Below, piece after piece: positions 17,318-25,002 of a stretch of DNA of 64,000 nucleotides. The notes below the pieces were generated by a model, which was not told the DNA's origin, searched no databases, and saw only the letters and a list, made by a program, of their open reading frames with translations. This DNA comes from Mycetocola saprophilus. Its GTDB lineage: Bacteria > Actinomycetota > Actinomycetes > Actinomycetales > Microbacteriaceae. Where the stretch lies: assembly GCF_000718085.1 (NCBI RefSeq), contig NZ_JOEC01000002.1:1116001-1180000 (forward strand). The letters are read 5' to 3'. Positions within the stretch are counted from its first letter, which is position 1; the number at the start of each line of letters is the position of its first letter. A program made the translations under genes and the position numbers.

Positions 17318-18220
17318 GTGGATGTTCTCTCGGAGGAGCTGAGTCAGGCTCGGGCTCGCGGTGCGGTGTTTTCGATTCTGGATCGCCGTGCCCCCTGGGG
17401 CCTGGGCTTTTCGGGCGGTCGCGCGCTGACGGCGCACGTGCTCTTGCGGGGCACGGGCCTGATCGAGATCCCGGGAATTCCGGCGCTGGATCTGGCCGCG
17501 GGGGACGTGGTGCTGGTCACCGCCGGCACACCCTACGCGCTGGTGAGTGCGCCCGGGGCCTCGGTGGAGCCCATCGGCGAGGCACGGATGCGGGGATCGG
17601 ATGAGTCTGCGGTCCCCGATGCGCGCATACTCTGCGGGGCATACCGGATGGAAGGCGGGTTGAGCGAGGCCTTCCTGGCCACGCTGCCCCGGGTCGTGGT
17701 GCTGCGCTCGGGGGAGCTGGAGCCCGCCCATCGTGCGCTGGTGGAGGTGATGGCAGCCGAGGCCGATTCGGGGGAGGACGGCCGTCAATCCATCCTGGAT
17801 CGGATTCTTGATCTGATCCTCGTCTACTCGCTGCGCACCTGGTGGAGCCGGCCGGACAGCCACGGCCCCGGGTGGTACCGTGGCCTGGCCGATCCGCTGC
17901 TCGCCCCGGCCCTGCGGGCGATTCATCGGGACCCCGGCGCCGCCCACTCGGTGGATGCGCTGGCCGGGATCGTCGGTCTGTCCCGCGCCGCCTTTGCCGC
18001 GCGGTTCCGAACGGTGGTGGGGGAGCCGCCCGGACGCTACCTGACGGTGCTGCGGATGCGTCGAGCGGCCGATGCGCTCACCCGTGGCGAGGCATCACTC
18101 GCCACGATTGCCGCCGAGGTGGGGTATGCCAACGAGTACGCGTTCTCCACCGCGTTTCGGCGGATCTATGGAACCTCCCCCGGTCGCTGGCGTCACCTGC
18201 GGGGCATCGAGCCGGACTAA
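17318..18220 (+). CDS. AraC family regulator with cupin-type sensor domain
   Basis: A 300-aa activator-type regulator. Residues 1-180 look like the cupin domain of the AraC cupin_6 group (GRALTAHVLLRGTGLIEI, LAAGDVVLVTAGTPYAL). Residues about 195-300 hold the two AraC helix-turn-helix motifs: HSVDALAGIVGLSRAAFAARF and SLATIAAEVGYANEYAFSTA, with the closing GTSPGRWR. The start used is GTG 17318 (VDVLSEELSQ); the reading frame continues upstream into the divergent oxidoreductase gene without protein-like sequence. No good ribosome site is seen. Such regulators usually control a divergent NAD(P)-dependent oxidoreductase, as here. Confidence 0.88.
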   Translation: MDVLSEELSQARARGAVFSILDRRAPWGLGFSGGRALTAHVLLRGTGLIEIPGIPALDLAAGDVVLVTAGTPYALVSAPGASVEPIGEARMRGSDESAVPDARILCGAYRMEGGLSEAFLATLPRVVVLRSGELEPAHRALVEVMAAEADSGEDGRQSILDRILDLILVYSLRTWWSRPDSHGPGWYRGLADPLLAPALRAIHRDPGAAHSVDALAGIVGLSRAAFAARFRTVVGEPPGRYLTVLRMRRAADALTRGEASLATIAAEVGYANEYAFSTAFRRIYGTSPGRWRHLRGIEPD

Positions 18221-18240
18221 CTCACCGGGACCGCGCTTGG

Positions 18241-18693
18241 GTGCGGACCTGCCCGGTTTACGTGCAACGATGTCCGCTACCGCACTGCCTGCAGAATCTG
18301 TTTACGCTGACCGCTGAAGTCCAATCCGACTCCCTGCGCGACACCGGGGCGATCACCGGATGCCTCTTCGGGAACCTGGCGCTGGAAATGCGCGGGCAGG
18401 ATGAGGTCATTCGAGACCGGCTGCAGGTCATCTTTGAGGAGCAGCTGGATCTGATCGAGGCCGCACTCACCCAGGCCGTCGAGACCGGAGATCTCGCACC
18501 CTCGCTGGTGCCGGCGCGGGACACCGCCCGCGCGCTGGTCGCTCAGCTGGAGGGGCTGGTGCTGTTTGCCAAGGTGTTCAATGATCCCGCACAACTGGAT
18601 CGTCTCTGGATCACCAGCCTGAACATTCTGGGAACAACCGGCGCCGCACCGGTTACACCGGCCACCCCCGAAGTGGGTACAGCCGCCTCCTAG
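18241..18693 (+). pseudogene. Headless TetR regulator remnant
   Basis: The reading frame ends in a well-preserved TetR C-terminal domain: TGCLFGNLALEMRGQDEVI, a long helical stretch, then LVAQLEGLVLFAKVFNDPAQ. The DNA-binding head of ~75 residues is missing: 21 nt after the AraC stop the frame has only a Cys/Pro-rich stretch (from GTG 18241) before homology begins near 18290. The most likely history is a deletion that removed the 5' part and left it abutting the AraC gene. A translated product could still form inactive heterodimers; there is no sign of a ribosome site. Confidence 0.7.
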
Positions 18694-18723
18694 GGGAGTG
18701 CCGAATGCGACATGAAATTGCGT

Positions 18724-18749
18724 CGCCGGGCGGGCCACGCCCGGCGTTT
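18724..18749 (+). terminator. Stem-loop with short T run
   Basis: A 9-bp perfect stem (CGCCGGGCG/CGCCCGGCG), 5-nt loop and TTT lie after the TetR remnant and before the UPF0182 gene. Confidence 0.65.
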
Positions 18750-18796
18750 CCCGCGTAGACTGGGGTAACGACCCCGAATACCAACGAAGGCCTACT

Positions 18797-21718
18797 GTGA
18801 CGTCAGCATCAAATACTGCATCAACTTCAGCCCCCAGAAAAAAGAGGTCTCCCCTAGCCCTGACCGTGATTATCGTCGGCGTGCTCGTCGTCGCATTCTT
18901 CGCGTTCTCCGGCTTCTACACGGACTTCCTCTGGTATGACCAGCTGGGATTCACCGAGGTGCTTGCCACCCAGTGGATCGGGACCAGCGTCATGTTCCTG
19001 ATCGGATTTATCGGCATGGCGGTGCCGGTGTGGCTCAGCATTCAGCTGGCCTACCGCCTGCGGCCGGTCTACGCCAAGCTCTCCAGCCAGCTGGATCGCT
19101 ATCAGGAACTGATCGAGCCGCTGCGTCGCCTGGCGACCTACGGTATTCCGGTAGTGCTGGGCCTCTTCGCGGGTCTTTCGGTGGCCGGACGCTGGAAGGA
19201 GGTTCTGCTGTGGTTTAACTCGACCCCCACCGGAACCACCGACCCGCAGTTTGGCCTCGACGCGTCGTTCTACATGTTCGAGCTTCCCTTCTTCCGCGGC
19301 GTGGTGGCCTTCGCCTCCGCCGTGATCCTGCTCAGCCTGATCCTCACCGCCGTGGTGTCCTACCTCTACGGTTCGATTCACCTGAGCGGTCGCGAGCTGC
19401 GCATCTCCAAGCACGCCCGCGTGCAGATCGCCGTTCTCGCCGGCGTCTACCTGCTGCTGCAGGCCGTCTCGATCTGGCTTGACCAGTATGCGACCCTGAC
19501 CACCGTGTCCAGCCGGTTCACCGGTGTGAACTACGCCGATGCCAACGCCACGATCCCCGGCAAGATGATCCTCGCCGGCATCGCCGCCCTGGTGGCCATC
19601 CTGTTCTTCGTAACCGCGTTTGTCGGCCGCTGGCGTCTGCCCGTGGTGGGTACCGCGCTGCTGCTGGTGTCCGCGCTGGTTCTGGGCCTCGCCTATCCGG
19701 CGCTGGTGCAGCGCTTCCAGGTTCAGCCGAACGAGAAGGCCCTGGAAACCCCCTATCTGCAGAAGAATATCGACCTGACTCGGGCAGCGTATGGGCTGAG
19801 CGATGTCCAGGAGATTCCGTATGCCGCGACCACCGACGCCGAGCCGGGCGCGCTGCGTCAGGACGCCGAGACCACCGCTAACATCCGGATCATCGACCCG
19901 GCCGTGGTGACCAAGTCGTTCCAGCAGCTCGAGCAGTTCAAGCAGTACTACAGCTTCCCCAAGGTACTGGATGTGGACCGCTATGAGATCGACGGCCGCA
20001 GCCAGGACGCCGTGGTCGCCGTGCGTGAGCTCAACCAGGCAGGCCTGGACGCCAACTGGGTGAACTCCTCGCTGGTCTACACCCATGGCTACGGCCTGGT
20101 TGCCGCCTACGGTAACAAGCGCTCCTCCGATGGTCAGCCCGTCTTCATGCAGTCGGGAATCCCCTCCACCGGTGAGCTGGGCAACTTCGAGCCGCGGGTG
20201 TACTTCGGCGAGCAGTCGCCGCGCTACTCGATCGTGGGCGCTCCCAAGGGAACCGACCCGATCGAGCTGGACTACCCGGCCAGCCGCGAGGGTGACCAGC
20301 AGGCCTACTACACGTTCACCGGTGATGGTGGACCCAAGCTCGACAACATCTTCAAGAAGCTGGTGTACGCGCTGAAGTTCCAGTCCGAGCAGATCTTCCT
20401 GTCCTCGGATGTGACCAACGACTCGCAGATCCTCTATGACCGCGACCCGGCGGCCCGCGTGAAGAAGGCGGCCCCGTACCTCGACCTGGACTCGGACCCG
20501 TACCCCTCGGTGGTGGACGGTCGGATCGTCTGGATCGTGGATGGATACACCACCTCGGCCGACTTCCCCTACTCGAAGACCGTGAGCCTGTCGAACTCGA
20601 TTCAGGACTCCGAGGGCGGACAGTCCTTCGCGCTGGATGACATCAACTACATGCGCAACTCGGTCAAGGCGACCGTGGACGCGTATGACGGTTCGGTGAA
20701 GCTCTACGCGTGGGACACCGATGACGCGATCCTGAAGACCTGGCAGAAGATCTACCCCAACACGATCCGCCCGATCTCCGAGATGAGCGGTGACCTGCTG
20801 AGCCACGTGCGCTACCCGAGCGACATGTTCAAGGTGCAGCGCAAGATCCTCGGTGACTACCACGTCACCAACGCCGGACAGTTCTTCTCGGAGACCGACA
20901 AGTGGATCACCCCGTCCGACCCGCAGTCCAAGAAGGATGACCCGCGTCTGCAGCCGCCGTACTACCTGACGATGCAGATGCCAGGTCAGGACAAGCCGAG
21001 CTTCTCGCTCTACTCGTCCTTCATTCCGCCGGGCAAGGGTGAGGACAGCCGTAACGTGCTGACCGGCTACCTGGCCGCCGATGCGAATGCCGGAAACGAG
21101 AAGGGTAAAAAGAGCGCCGACTACGGCAAGCTCCGATTGCTCACGTTGACCTCGGGGGACGCGATCCCCGGACCGGGTCAGGTGCAGAACACGTTCAACG
21201 CGAACCAGGAGGTCTCGAAGGAGATCAACCTGCTGAAGCAGGGTCAGACCGAAGTGATCAACGGTAACCTGCTGACGGTTCCCGTGGGTGGCGGTCTGCT
21301 CTACGTCCAGCCCGTGTACGTGCAGTCCAGCGGTACCACCAAGTTCCCGCTGCTCCAGCGAGTGCTCGTGGCCTTCGGTGACAAGATCGCGTTCAAGTCC
21401 ACCCTGGATGAGGCGCTGGATGAGCTCTTCGGTGGTGACTCGGGTGCGAGCGCCGGAGACGGTGGCATCGTGCCGACCGAGCCGGGTGGGACTGAAAACC
21501 CGGGAACCGAAACACCGGATCCCGGAACCGAAACCCCGAGCACCAACGCCCCGGTAGACCCGGCTAAGGCCGAGGCCCTCCGCACCGCCCTGAATGATGC
21601 CGCCCAGGCTATGAAGGACAAGCAGAAGGCGCTCGAGTCGGGAGACTGGGCCGCCTATGGCACCGCCGACAAGGCGCTGAGTGACGCGGTTGACCGCGCC
21701 AACGCCGCGCTGAAGTAA
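18797..21718 (+). CDS. UPF0182 (COG1615) large membrane protein
   Basis: A 973-aa protein of the actinobacterial and cyanobacterial UPF0182 family (Rv3193c-like). The N-terminal third holds about seven transmembrane segments, starting with TVIIVGVLVVAFFAFSGFYT at about residues 23-42. The remainder is a large domain with family signatures (SRFTGVNYADANATIPGKM, PYLDLDSDPYPSVVDGRIVW, KVQRKILGDYHV). The C-terminus ends in a Pro/Glu/Thr linker and a short Ala/Lys-rich helical tail. GTG start with a GAAGG site 6 nt upstream. Function is unknown. It sits at the end of the conserved block that begins with adnA. Confidence 0.93.
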   Translation: MTSASNTASTSAPRKKRSPLALTVIIVGVLVVAFFAFSGFYTDFLWYDQLGFTEVLATQWIGTSVMFLIGFIGMAVPVWLSIQLAYRLRPVYAKLSSQLDRYQELIEPLRRLATYGIPVVLGLFAGLSVAGRWKEVLLWFNSTPTGTTDPQFGLDASFYMFELPFFRGVVAFASAVILLSLILTAVVSYLYGSIHLSGRELRISKHARVQIAVLAGVYLLLQAVSIWLDQYATLTTVSSRFTGVNYADANATIPGKMILAGIAALVAILFFVTAFVGRWRLPVVGTALLLVSALVLGLAYPALVQRFQVQPNEKALETPYLQKNIDLTRAAYGLSDVQEIPYAATTDAEPGALRQDAETTANIRIIDPAVVTKSFQQLEQFKQYYSFPKVLDVDRYEIDGRSQDAVVAVRELNQAGLDANWVNSSLVYTHGYGLVAAYGNKRSSDGQPVFMQSGIPSTGELGNFEPRVYFGEQSPRYSIVGAPKGTDPIELDYPASREGDQQAYYTFTGDGGPKLDNIFKKLVYALKFQSEQIFLSSDVTNDSQILYDRDPAARVKKAAPYLDLDSDPYPSVVDGRIVWIVDGYTTSADFPYSKTVSLSNSIQDSEGGQSFALDDINYMRNSVKATVDAYDGSVKLYAWDTDDAILKTWQKIYPNTIRPISEMSGDLLSHVRYPSDMFKVQRKILGDYHVTNAGQFFSETDKWITPSDPQSKKDDPRLQPPYYLTMQMPGQDKPSFSLYSSFIPPGKGEDSRNVLTGYLAADANAGNEKGKKSADYGKLRLLTLTSGDAIPGPGQVQNTFNANQEVSKEINLLKQGQTEVINGNLLTVPVGGGLLYVQPVYVQSSGTTKFPLLQRVLVAFGDKIAFKSTLDEALDELFGGDSGASAGDGGIVPTEPGGTENPGTETPDPGTETPSTNAPVDPAKAEALRTALNDAAQAMKDKQKALESGDWAAYGTADKALSDAVDRANAALK

Positions 21719-21726
21719 CCGGCACC

Positions 21727-21770
21727 AACACGAATGGCGTCATCCCTCGGGATGGCGCCGTTCGTGTTTT
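21727..21770 (+). terminator. Strong rho-independent terminator
   Basis: A 20-bp stem with two G-T wobbles (arms 21727-21746 and 21749-21768) ends in TTTT, 8 nt after the UPF0182 stop. Confidence 0.85.
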
Positions 21771-21853
21771 GGAGCGGGGGAGGGCTCGCGCCACGCCGAG
21801 AGAATCGCTCGATTGGCGCTTCGGGGATCTACTGGGTAGAGTAATAAACGTAA

Positions 21854-21930
21854 CGCGGGATGGAGCAGCTCGGTAGCTCGCTGGGCTCATAACCCAGAGG
21901 TCGTAGGTTCAAATCCTGCTCCCGCAACCA
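21854..21930 (+). tRNA. Initiator tRNA-fMet (CAU), copy 1
   Basis: A 77-nt tRNA with encoded CCA. The anticodon is CAU in the loop CTCATAA. Initiator marks are present: position 1 C faces A72, so the first acceptor pair is mismatched, and three G-C pairs (GGG/CCC) close the anticodon stem. T loop GTTCAAATC. Acceptor arms are CGCGGGA and TCCCGCA. Confidence 0.96.
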
Positions 21931-21944
21931 TGTGGTAACACCAA

Positions 21945-21975
21945 AATCCCCGGATCGGAAGATCCGGGGATTTTT
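21945..21975 (+). terminator. Terminator of tRNA-fMet copy 1
   Basis: A 12-bp perfect stem (arms 21945-21956 and 21961-21972) with a GGAA tetraloop and a run of five T. Confidence 0.9.
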
Positions 21976-22164
21976 GCTGTGCTGAGCAGATCGTGCCGAG
22001 CTGGCCGTGTCTGCTGCGGTTCCGGTGCCCGCTGCGGTTGTTGCGGTTGTCTCGGTTGGTTCAGTTCCTTCAACCACCGCTGTTGGCGAAGGGGCCGGGG
22101 GACGCGCCGACTCCTGGCCTCGAATTGGCTCGCGTGCGGGGCCGTGATAAGCTGACATACGTAA

Positions 22165-22241
22165 CGCGGGGTGGAGCAGCTCGGTAGCTCGCTGGGCTCA
22201 TAACCCAGAGGTCGTAGGTTCAAATCCTGCCCCCGCAACCA
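22165..22241 (+). tRNA. Initiator tRNA-fMet (CAU), copy 2
   Basis: A second 77-nt initiator tRNA, 234 nt after the first, with the same C1-A72 mismatch, GGG/CCC anticodon stem and CAU anticodon. It differs only in the seventh acceptor pair: A7-T66 in copy 1 is G7-C66 here, a compensatory double change that keeps pairing. Confidence 0.96.
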
Positions 22242-22259
22242 TCGCGACAAGATCGCAAG

Positions 22260-22288
22260 AAAAGGCCCCCGGTTTCCGGGGGCCTTTT
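22260..22288 (+). terminator. Terminator of tRNA-fMet copy 2
   Basis: A 13-bp perfect stem (arms 22260-22272 and 22276-22288) with loop TTT; the descending arm ends in TTTT. Confidence 0.88.
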
Positions 22289-22299
22289 GCTTTGCCTCG

Positions 22300-22380
22300 T
22301 CGATGCGATGTCTCAGTCGATGCGATGTCTCAGTCGATGCGATGTCTCAGCCGATGTGATGTCTTAGCCGATGCCAAGCC
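22300..22380. repeat. 17-bp tandem repeat, three perfect and one diverged copy
   Basis: Unit TCGATGCGATGTCTCAG is repeated exactly at 22300, 22317 and 22334. A fourth copy at 22351 has three changes, and a fifth start (CCGATGCCAAGCC) decays from 22368. It lies between the tRNA terminator and the stop of the leftward lipoprotein gene. The unit is not a multiple of three and no reading frame uses it. Confidence 0.9.
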
Positions 22381-22430
22381 TCGGGTAGCGTCATGTCCTG
22401 GCCGCGTGCGGCGACGGATCACATGACTCG

Positions 22431-22943
22431 CTATTTCACCTGCGGACAGAGTGCCGTCAGTTTGCCCACCTGCGTGGTGAGGTCGGAGAACACCGTCTTA
22501 GCCTCCGCGGCTAGGTCTGCCGCCTGTTGAGCCCGCTCGATCAGCTGTGCCGGGTTGAGTCCCGAGGTGTCGCCGAGCGCGGCGAGCCGGGTTGTGACAT
22601 CTGAGGCACGCGTGATCTGCTCGTTGATTCCCGTGAGCGTGGCGGAAATCTCGCCATTTGTGCTGGCATTCAGGGCCCTGGTCACGGAGTTTGCATACTC
22701 GGTGAAATAGTCCGCGGCAGTCCCATCCAGCTGCAGCGCGGGCAGCTTGCCGAGAACCGGCACGATCGCCGCACAGTCCTGCGCCGGTGCGGTGCTGGCT
22801 GCGGACGCGGGGGTCTTGGAGGACTGCTCGCTTTCGGAGAAACCGGGTAGGGCCGAGCACCCGGATAGGACGAGTAGCCCGGCGGTGGCGGACGTCACCA
22901 GTGCCCCGGGGCGCAGGCGTGGGCGTGAATGTGTGCTGGTCAT
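22431..22943 (-). CDS. Predicted lipoprotein, unknown function
   Basis: A 170-aa secreted lipoprotein. A signal peptide with hydrophobic core and lipobox LVLSGC puts the lipidated Cys at residue 29. A Ser/Thr/Ala linker follows, then a helical domain of about 125 residues with two cysteines near its ends (AQDCAAI and ALCPQVK), probably disulfide-bonded. No family recognised. The start used is ATG 22943 with GGGGG upstream; an upstream in-frame start would put about 30 non-signal residues before the hydrophobic core. Monocistronic. Confidence 0.75.
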   Translation of the reverse strand: MTSTHSRPRLRPGALVTSATAGLLVLSGCSALPGFSESEQSSKTPASAASTAPAQDCAAIVPVLGKLPALQLDGTAADYFTEYANSVTRALNASTNGEISATLTGINEQITRASDVTTRLAALGDTSGLNPAQLIERAQQAADLAAEAKTVFSDLTTQVGKLTALCPQVK

Positions 22944-23268
22944 GATTCCCCCGAGGAGTAGTGAGAGCCGACGCGACCGCGTAGGTAGAGGAACGCTACC
23001 AGGGGTTCCCGCGTGTTTCGTGGGACGCCGGGGCGTCATGGGTGTGATGCTCGCCCATGAGCTCTGCCGGGGTGCCGTTCATGCCGACAGTCGAGCCGCG
23101 ACATATCGGCATACGGTATGCGACACGGGCCCGGGTAAGAACTGTCGCCCGCCATAGTGTGGATCTAGTGATTCACCCGGTTTGGAGATTCGGGTTCAAA
23201 GAGCCGGCACCCCAGAAATGTGGTGTGGGATACGCGGTCGGGGGACCTCGTATCACGTGGATCATTCG
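22944..23268. other. Gene-free stretch
   Basis: No credible gene is seen in these 325 bases. It should hold the promoter of the leftward lipoprotein gene near 22950-23020. The part from 23140 onward is upstream of the structured leader described next. Confidence 0.6.
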
Positions 23269-23489
23269 GGTCGGCCGTTACCTTGGGGGGACACGGCCGA
23301 CCATTAGCCTGAAACGATCCGCACCGGCACCGACCGCACGCTCCGGTCCCGGTGCGGATCGAATTGGTTGGGCAGGTCCAGCCTCCCAGGAGGCTCGCTC
23401 ATCGCGGTTACGGGCCTGGCGCCCTGCACGTCCGTGCACCACGCCGCGCGGTCTGCCATCGCCGCGTTCCCGCGGCTAGGGTGGAATTT
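23269..23489 (+). ncRNA. Candidate structured leader RNA of the C-N hydrolase gene
   Basis: This 220-nt non-coding stretch contains a series of perfect inverted repeats: 10 bp at 23269-23278/23293-23302; 13 bp at 23315-23327/23349-23361 with an inner 5-bp stem GACCG/CGGTC; a multibranch unit closed by GGCAG 23371/CTGCC 23453 that encloses three hairpins (AGCCTCC/GGAGGCT, GGGC/GCCC, TGCAC/GTGCA); and GCCGCG/CGCGGC ending 14 nt before the start codon. It fits no riboswitch or small RNA class recognised by eye. A regulatory leader or independent RNA is inferred from structure and position only. Confidence 0.45.
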
Positions 23490-24344
23490 ATGACCGTCGA
23501 GACCCAGGACTCAGCCATCGTACGCGTGGCCGTCGGACAGTTCGCCCCCGATGACCAGCCCGACCATAATCACACCGAGATGCTTCGCCTCGCCCGCGCC
23601 GCGCGCGACCGCGGTGCCGAACTGATCGTGTTCCCCGAGTACTCGGCCTGGTTCCGCCCGCCCTTCGGCCCGGAAGTTCGTGAGTTCGCCGAACCCCTGG
23701 ATGGACCCTTCGTTCGTCGGGTCTCGGCAACCGCGCGCGAGCTCGGACTCTGGATCGTTTTTGGGATGTTCGAATCCCTCGGCACGGACCATGTCTCCAA
23801 CACCGTCGTGGCCATCGACCCGAGCGGGCGCATTCAGGCGCGCTACCGCAAGCGTCACCTCTACGATGCGTTTGGCACCCGGGAAAGCGACTGGATCGCC
23901 CCGGGGGACACCTCCGGCCCCGACGAGCTCTTCCGGATCGGCGGGCTGACCTTCGGGCTGCAGACCTGCTACGACCTGCGTTTCCCCGAATCCTCGCGCG
24001 TTCTGGTGGACGCCGGCGCCGATGTCATCCTGGTGCCCTCGGAATGGGTTCCCGGCCGGCATAAGGAGCACCACTGGATGACGCTCACCGCGGCGCGCGC
24101 CATCGAGAACACCGCCTATGTGGTGGCCGCCGATCAGAGCGCCCCCGGTGGCATCGGTGCCAGCGTGATTGTGGACCCGGCGGGCATCGCCCTGGCCACC
24201 CTCGGCGCCGAAACCGGGCTCGCCCTGGGTGACCTCGATCCGGCCCACATCGAGGCCGTGCGTGAAACCAACCCCGCGCTCTCGCTGCGGCGTTACCGTG
24301 TGCTTCCGCGGGCCGGGGCTCCGGTACCGGTAAAAACCGACTAG
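23490..24344 (+). CDS. Carbon-nitrogen hydrolase (nitrilase superfamily)
   Basis: A 284-aa amidase/nitrilase-fold enzyme with the full Glu-Lys-Cys triad: Glu50 (VFPEYS), Lys121 (YRKRHLYDAFG) and Cys160 (QTCYDLRFPE). The pattern is closest to the Nit/omega-amidase-like branch that hydrolyses small amides such as deaminated glutathione or alpha-ketoglutaramate; the substrate is not determined. The start used is ATG 23490 (MTVETQD), which keeps the strand-forming VRVAVGQFAP near the N-terminus; an earlier in-frame start adds an Arg-rich stretch encoded by the hairpin-rich leader and is implausible. Preceded by the structured leader; no operon partner. Confidence 0.92.
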   Translation: MTVETQDSAIVRVAVGQFAPDDQPDHNHTEMLRLARAARDRGAELIVFPEYSAWFRPPFGPEVREFAEPLDGPFVRRVSATARELGLWIVFGMFESLGTDHVSNTVVAIDPSGRIQARYRKRHLYDAFGTRESDWIAPGDTSGPDELFRIGGLTFGLQTCYDLRFPESSRVLVDAGADVILVPSEWVPGRHKEHHWMTLTAARAIENTAYVVAADQSAPGGIGASVIVDPAGIALATLGAETGLALGDLDPAHIEAVRETNPALSLRRYRVLPRAGAPVPVKTD

Positions 24345-24518
24345 AACCGCGGAATTACGCGAAATTTCGCTACCAATCGTCGTTCCCCGTCGCGAATATG
24401 CCCCCCAACTGGGGCCGCATTACCGGTCCTAATCTGGGGATAAACCTCGGAAATACGGGTGAATTGCGGTAATCTCGGTGGCACATGAGCAAACGAAAAA
24501 TGCCTTGGGGAGGGCAAC

Positions 24519-24857
24519 GTGCGAGTATATGGAGCAACGCTGGACGAGGAGACTCGTTGCGTTCACTTTTCCGGTGAACGCGACATAGTCGCCATCCTCG
24601 TTCCGTGCTGCTCTCGCTATTACCCGTGCTTCCGCTGCCATGATGAAGACGCCGATCACCGGCTCGAGCGTTGGCCGCGCTCGGCCTGGGGTGAACCGGC
24701 GATTCTGTGTGGGGCGTGCTCAGCCACGCTGACAATCGCGACCTACCTTGAGGTGAACCGCTGCCCCGACTGTGCGGCAGGGTTTAGCTCGGACCTCGCG
24801 GTGCACGCCCCACACTACTTCGACACTGTAAGCGCGAACCTGCGCGCGGCTGCCTAA
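24519..24857 (+). CDS. CHY zinc-finger protein
   Basis: A 112-aa protein of the CHY zinc-finger family, known from plant and yeast proteins and from small stand-alone bacterial versions. Visible ligands: Cys14-x-His16, Cys30-Cys31, Cys37, Cys40-His41, His47, then CxxC pairs at 64/67 and 82/85, enough for about three zinc ions. The bacterial role is unknown. GTG start with GGGGAGGG 5 nt upstream. Its last 13 residues (YFDTVSANLRAAA) and stop are echoed downstream in tandem copies, and it converges on the aminotransferase gene. Confidence 0.87.
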   Translation: MRVYGATLDEETRCVHFSGERDIVAILVPCCSRYYPCFRCHDEDADHRLERWPRSAWGEPAILCGACSATLTIATYLEVNRCPDCAAGFSSDLAVHAPHYFDTVSANLRAAA

Positions 24858-25002
24858 CGATGCACGCCGCGGTGTTCCGGGGCTATTTCGACACGGTAAG
24901 CGTCAGTATGCGCGCGGCTGCCTAACGATGCACGCCGCGGTGTTCCGGGGCTATTTCGACACGGTAAGCGTCAGTATGCGCGCGGCTGCCTAACGATGCA
25001 CG
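24841..25002. repeat. 68-bp exact tandem duplication carrying a gene 3' end
   Basis: The 68 nt at 24841-24908 recur identically at 24909-24976, and a third partial copy of 26 nt follows to 25002. The first copy starts inside the CHY gene and includes its TAA. Each unit also encodes YFDTVSVSMRAAA-stop, a diverged version of the gene's own tail YFDTVSANLRAAA-stop. Confidence 0.93.

Noticed and set aside
18854..20863. 669-codon open frame antisense to the UPF0182 gene
   Set aside because: Same reasoning: the sense strand encodes a recognisable membrane protein and the antisense product is His/Val/Gly-rich without domains.
21829..22250. Two small leftward frames sharing the sequence RGQDLNLRPLGYEPSELP
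   Set aside because: This peptide is the well-known false translation of the antisense strand of tRNA genes; both frames cover the initiator tRNAs.
22300..22380. CRISPR array
   Set aside because: Direct repeats of 17 bp without spacers, and no cas genes; it is a simple tandem repeat.
23371..23457. An 87-nt structure with tRNA-like size
   Set aside because: It has a closing stem and three hairpins, but no TTCRA T loop, no D-loop GG, no plausible anticodon loop and no CCA, so it is not a tRNA.
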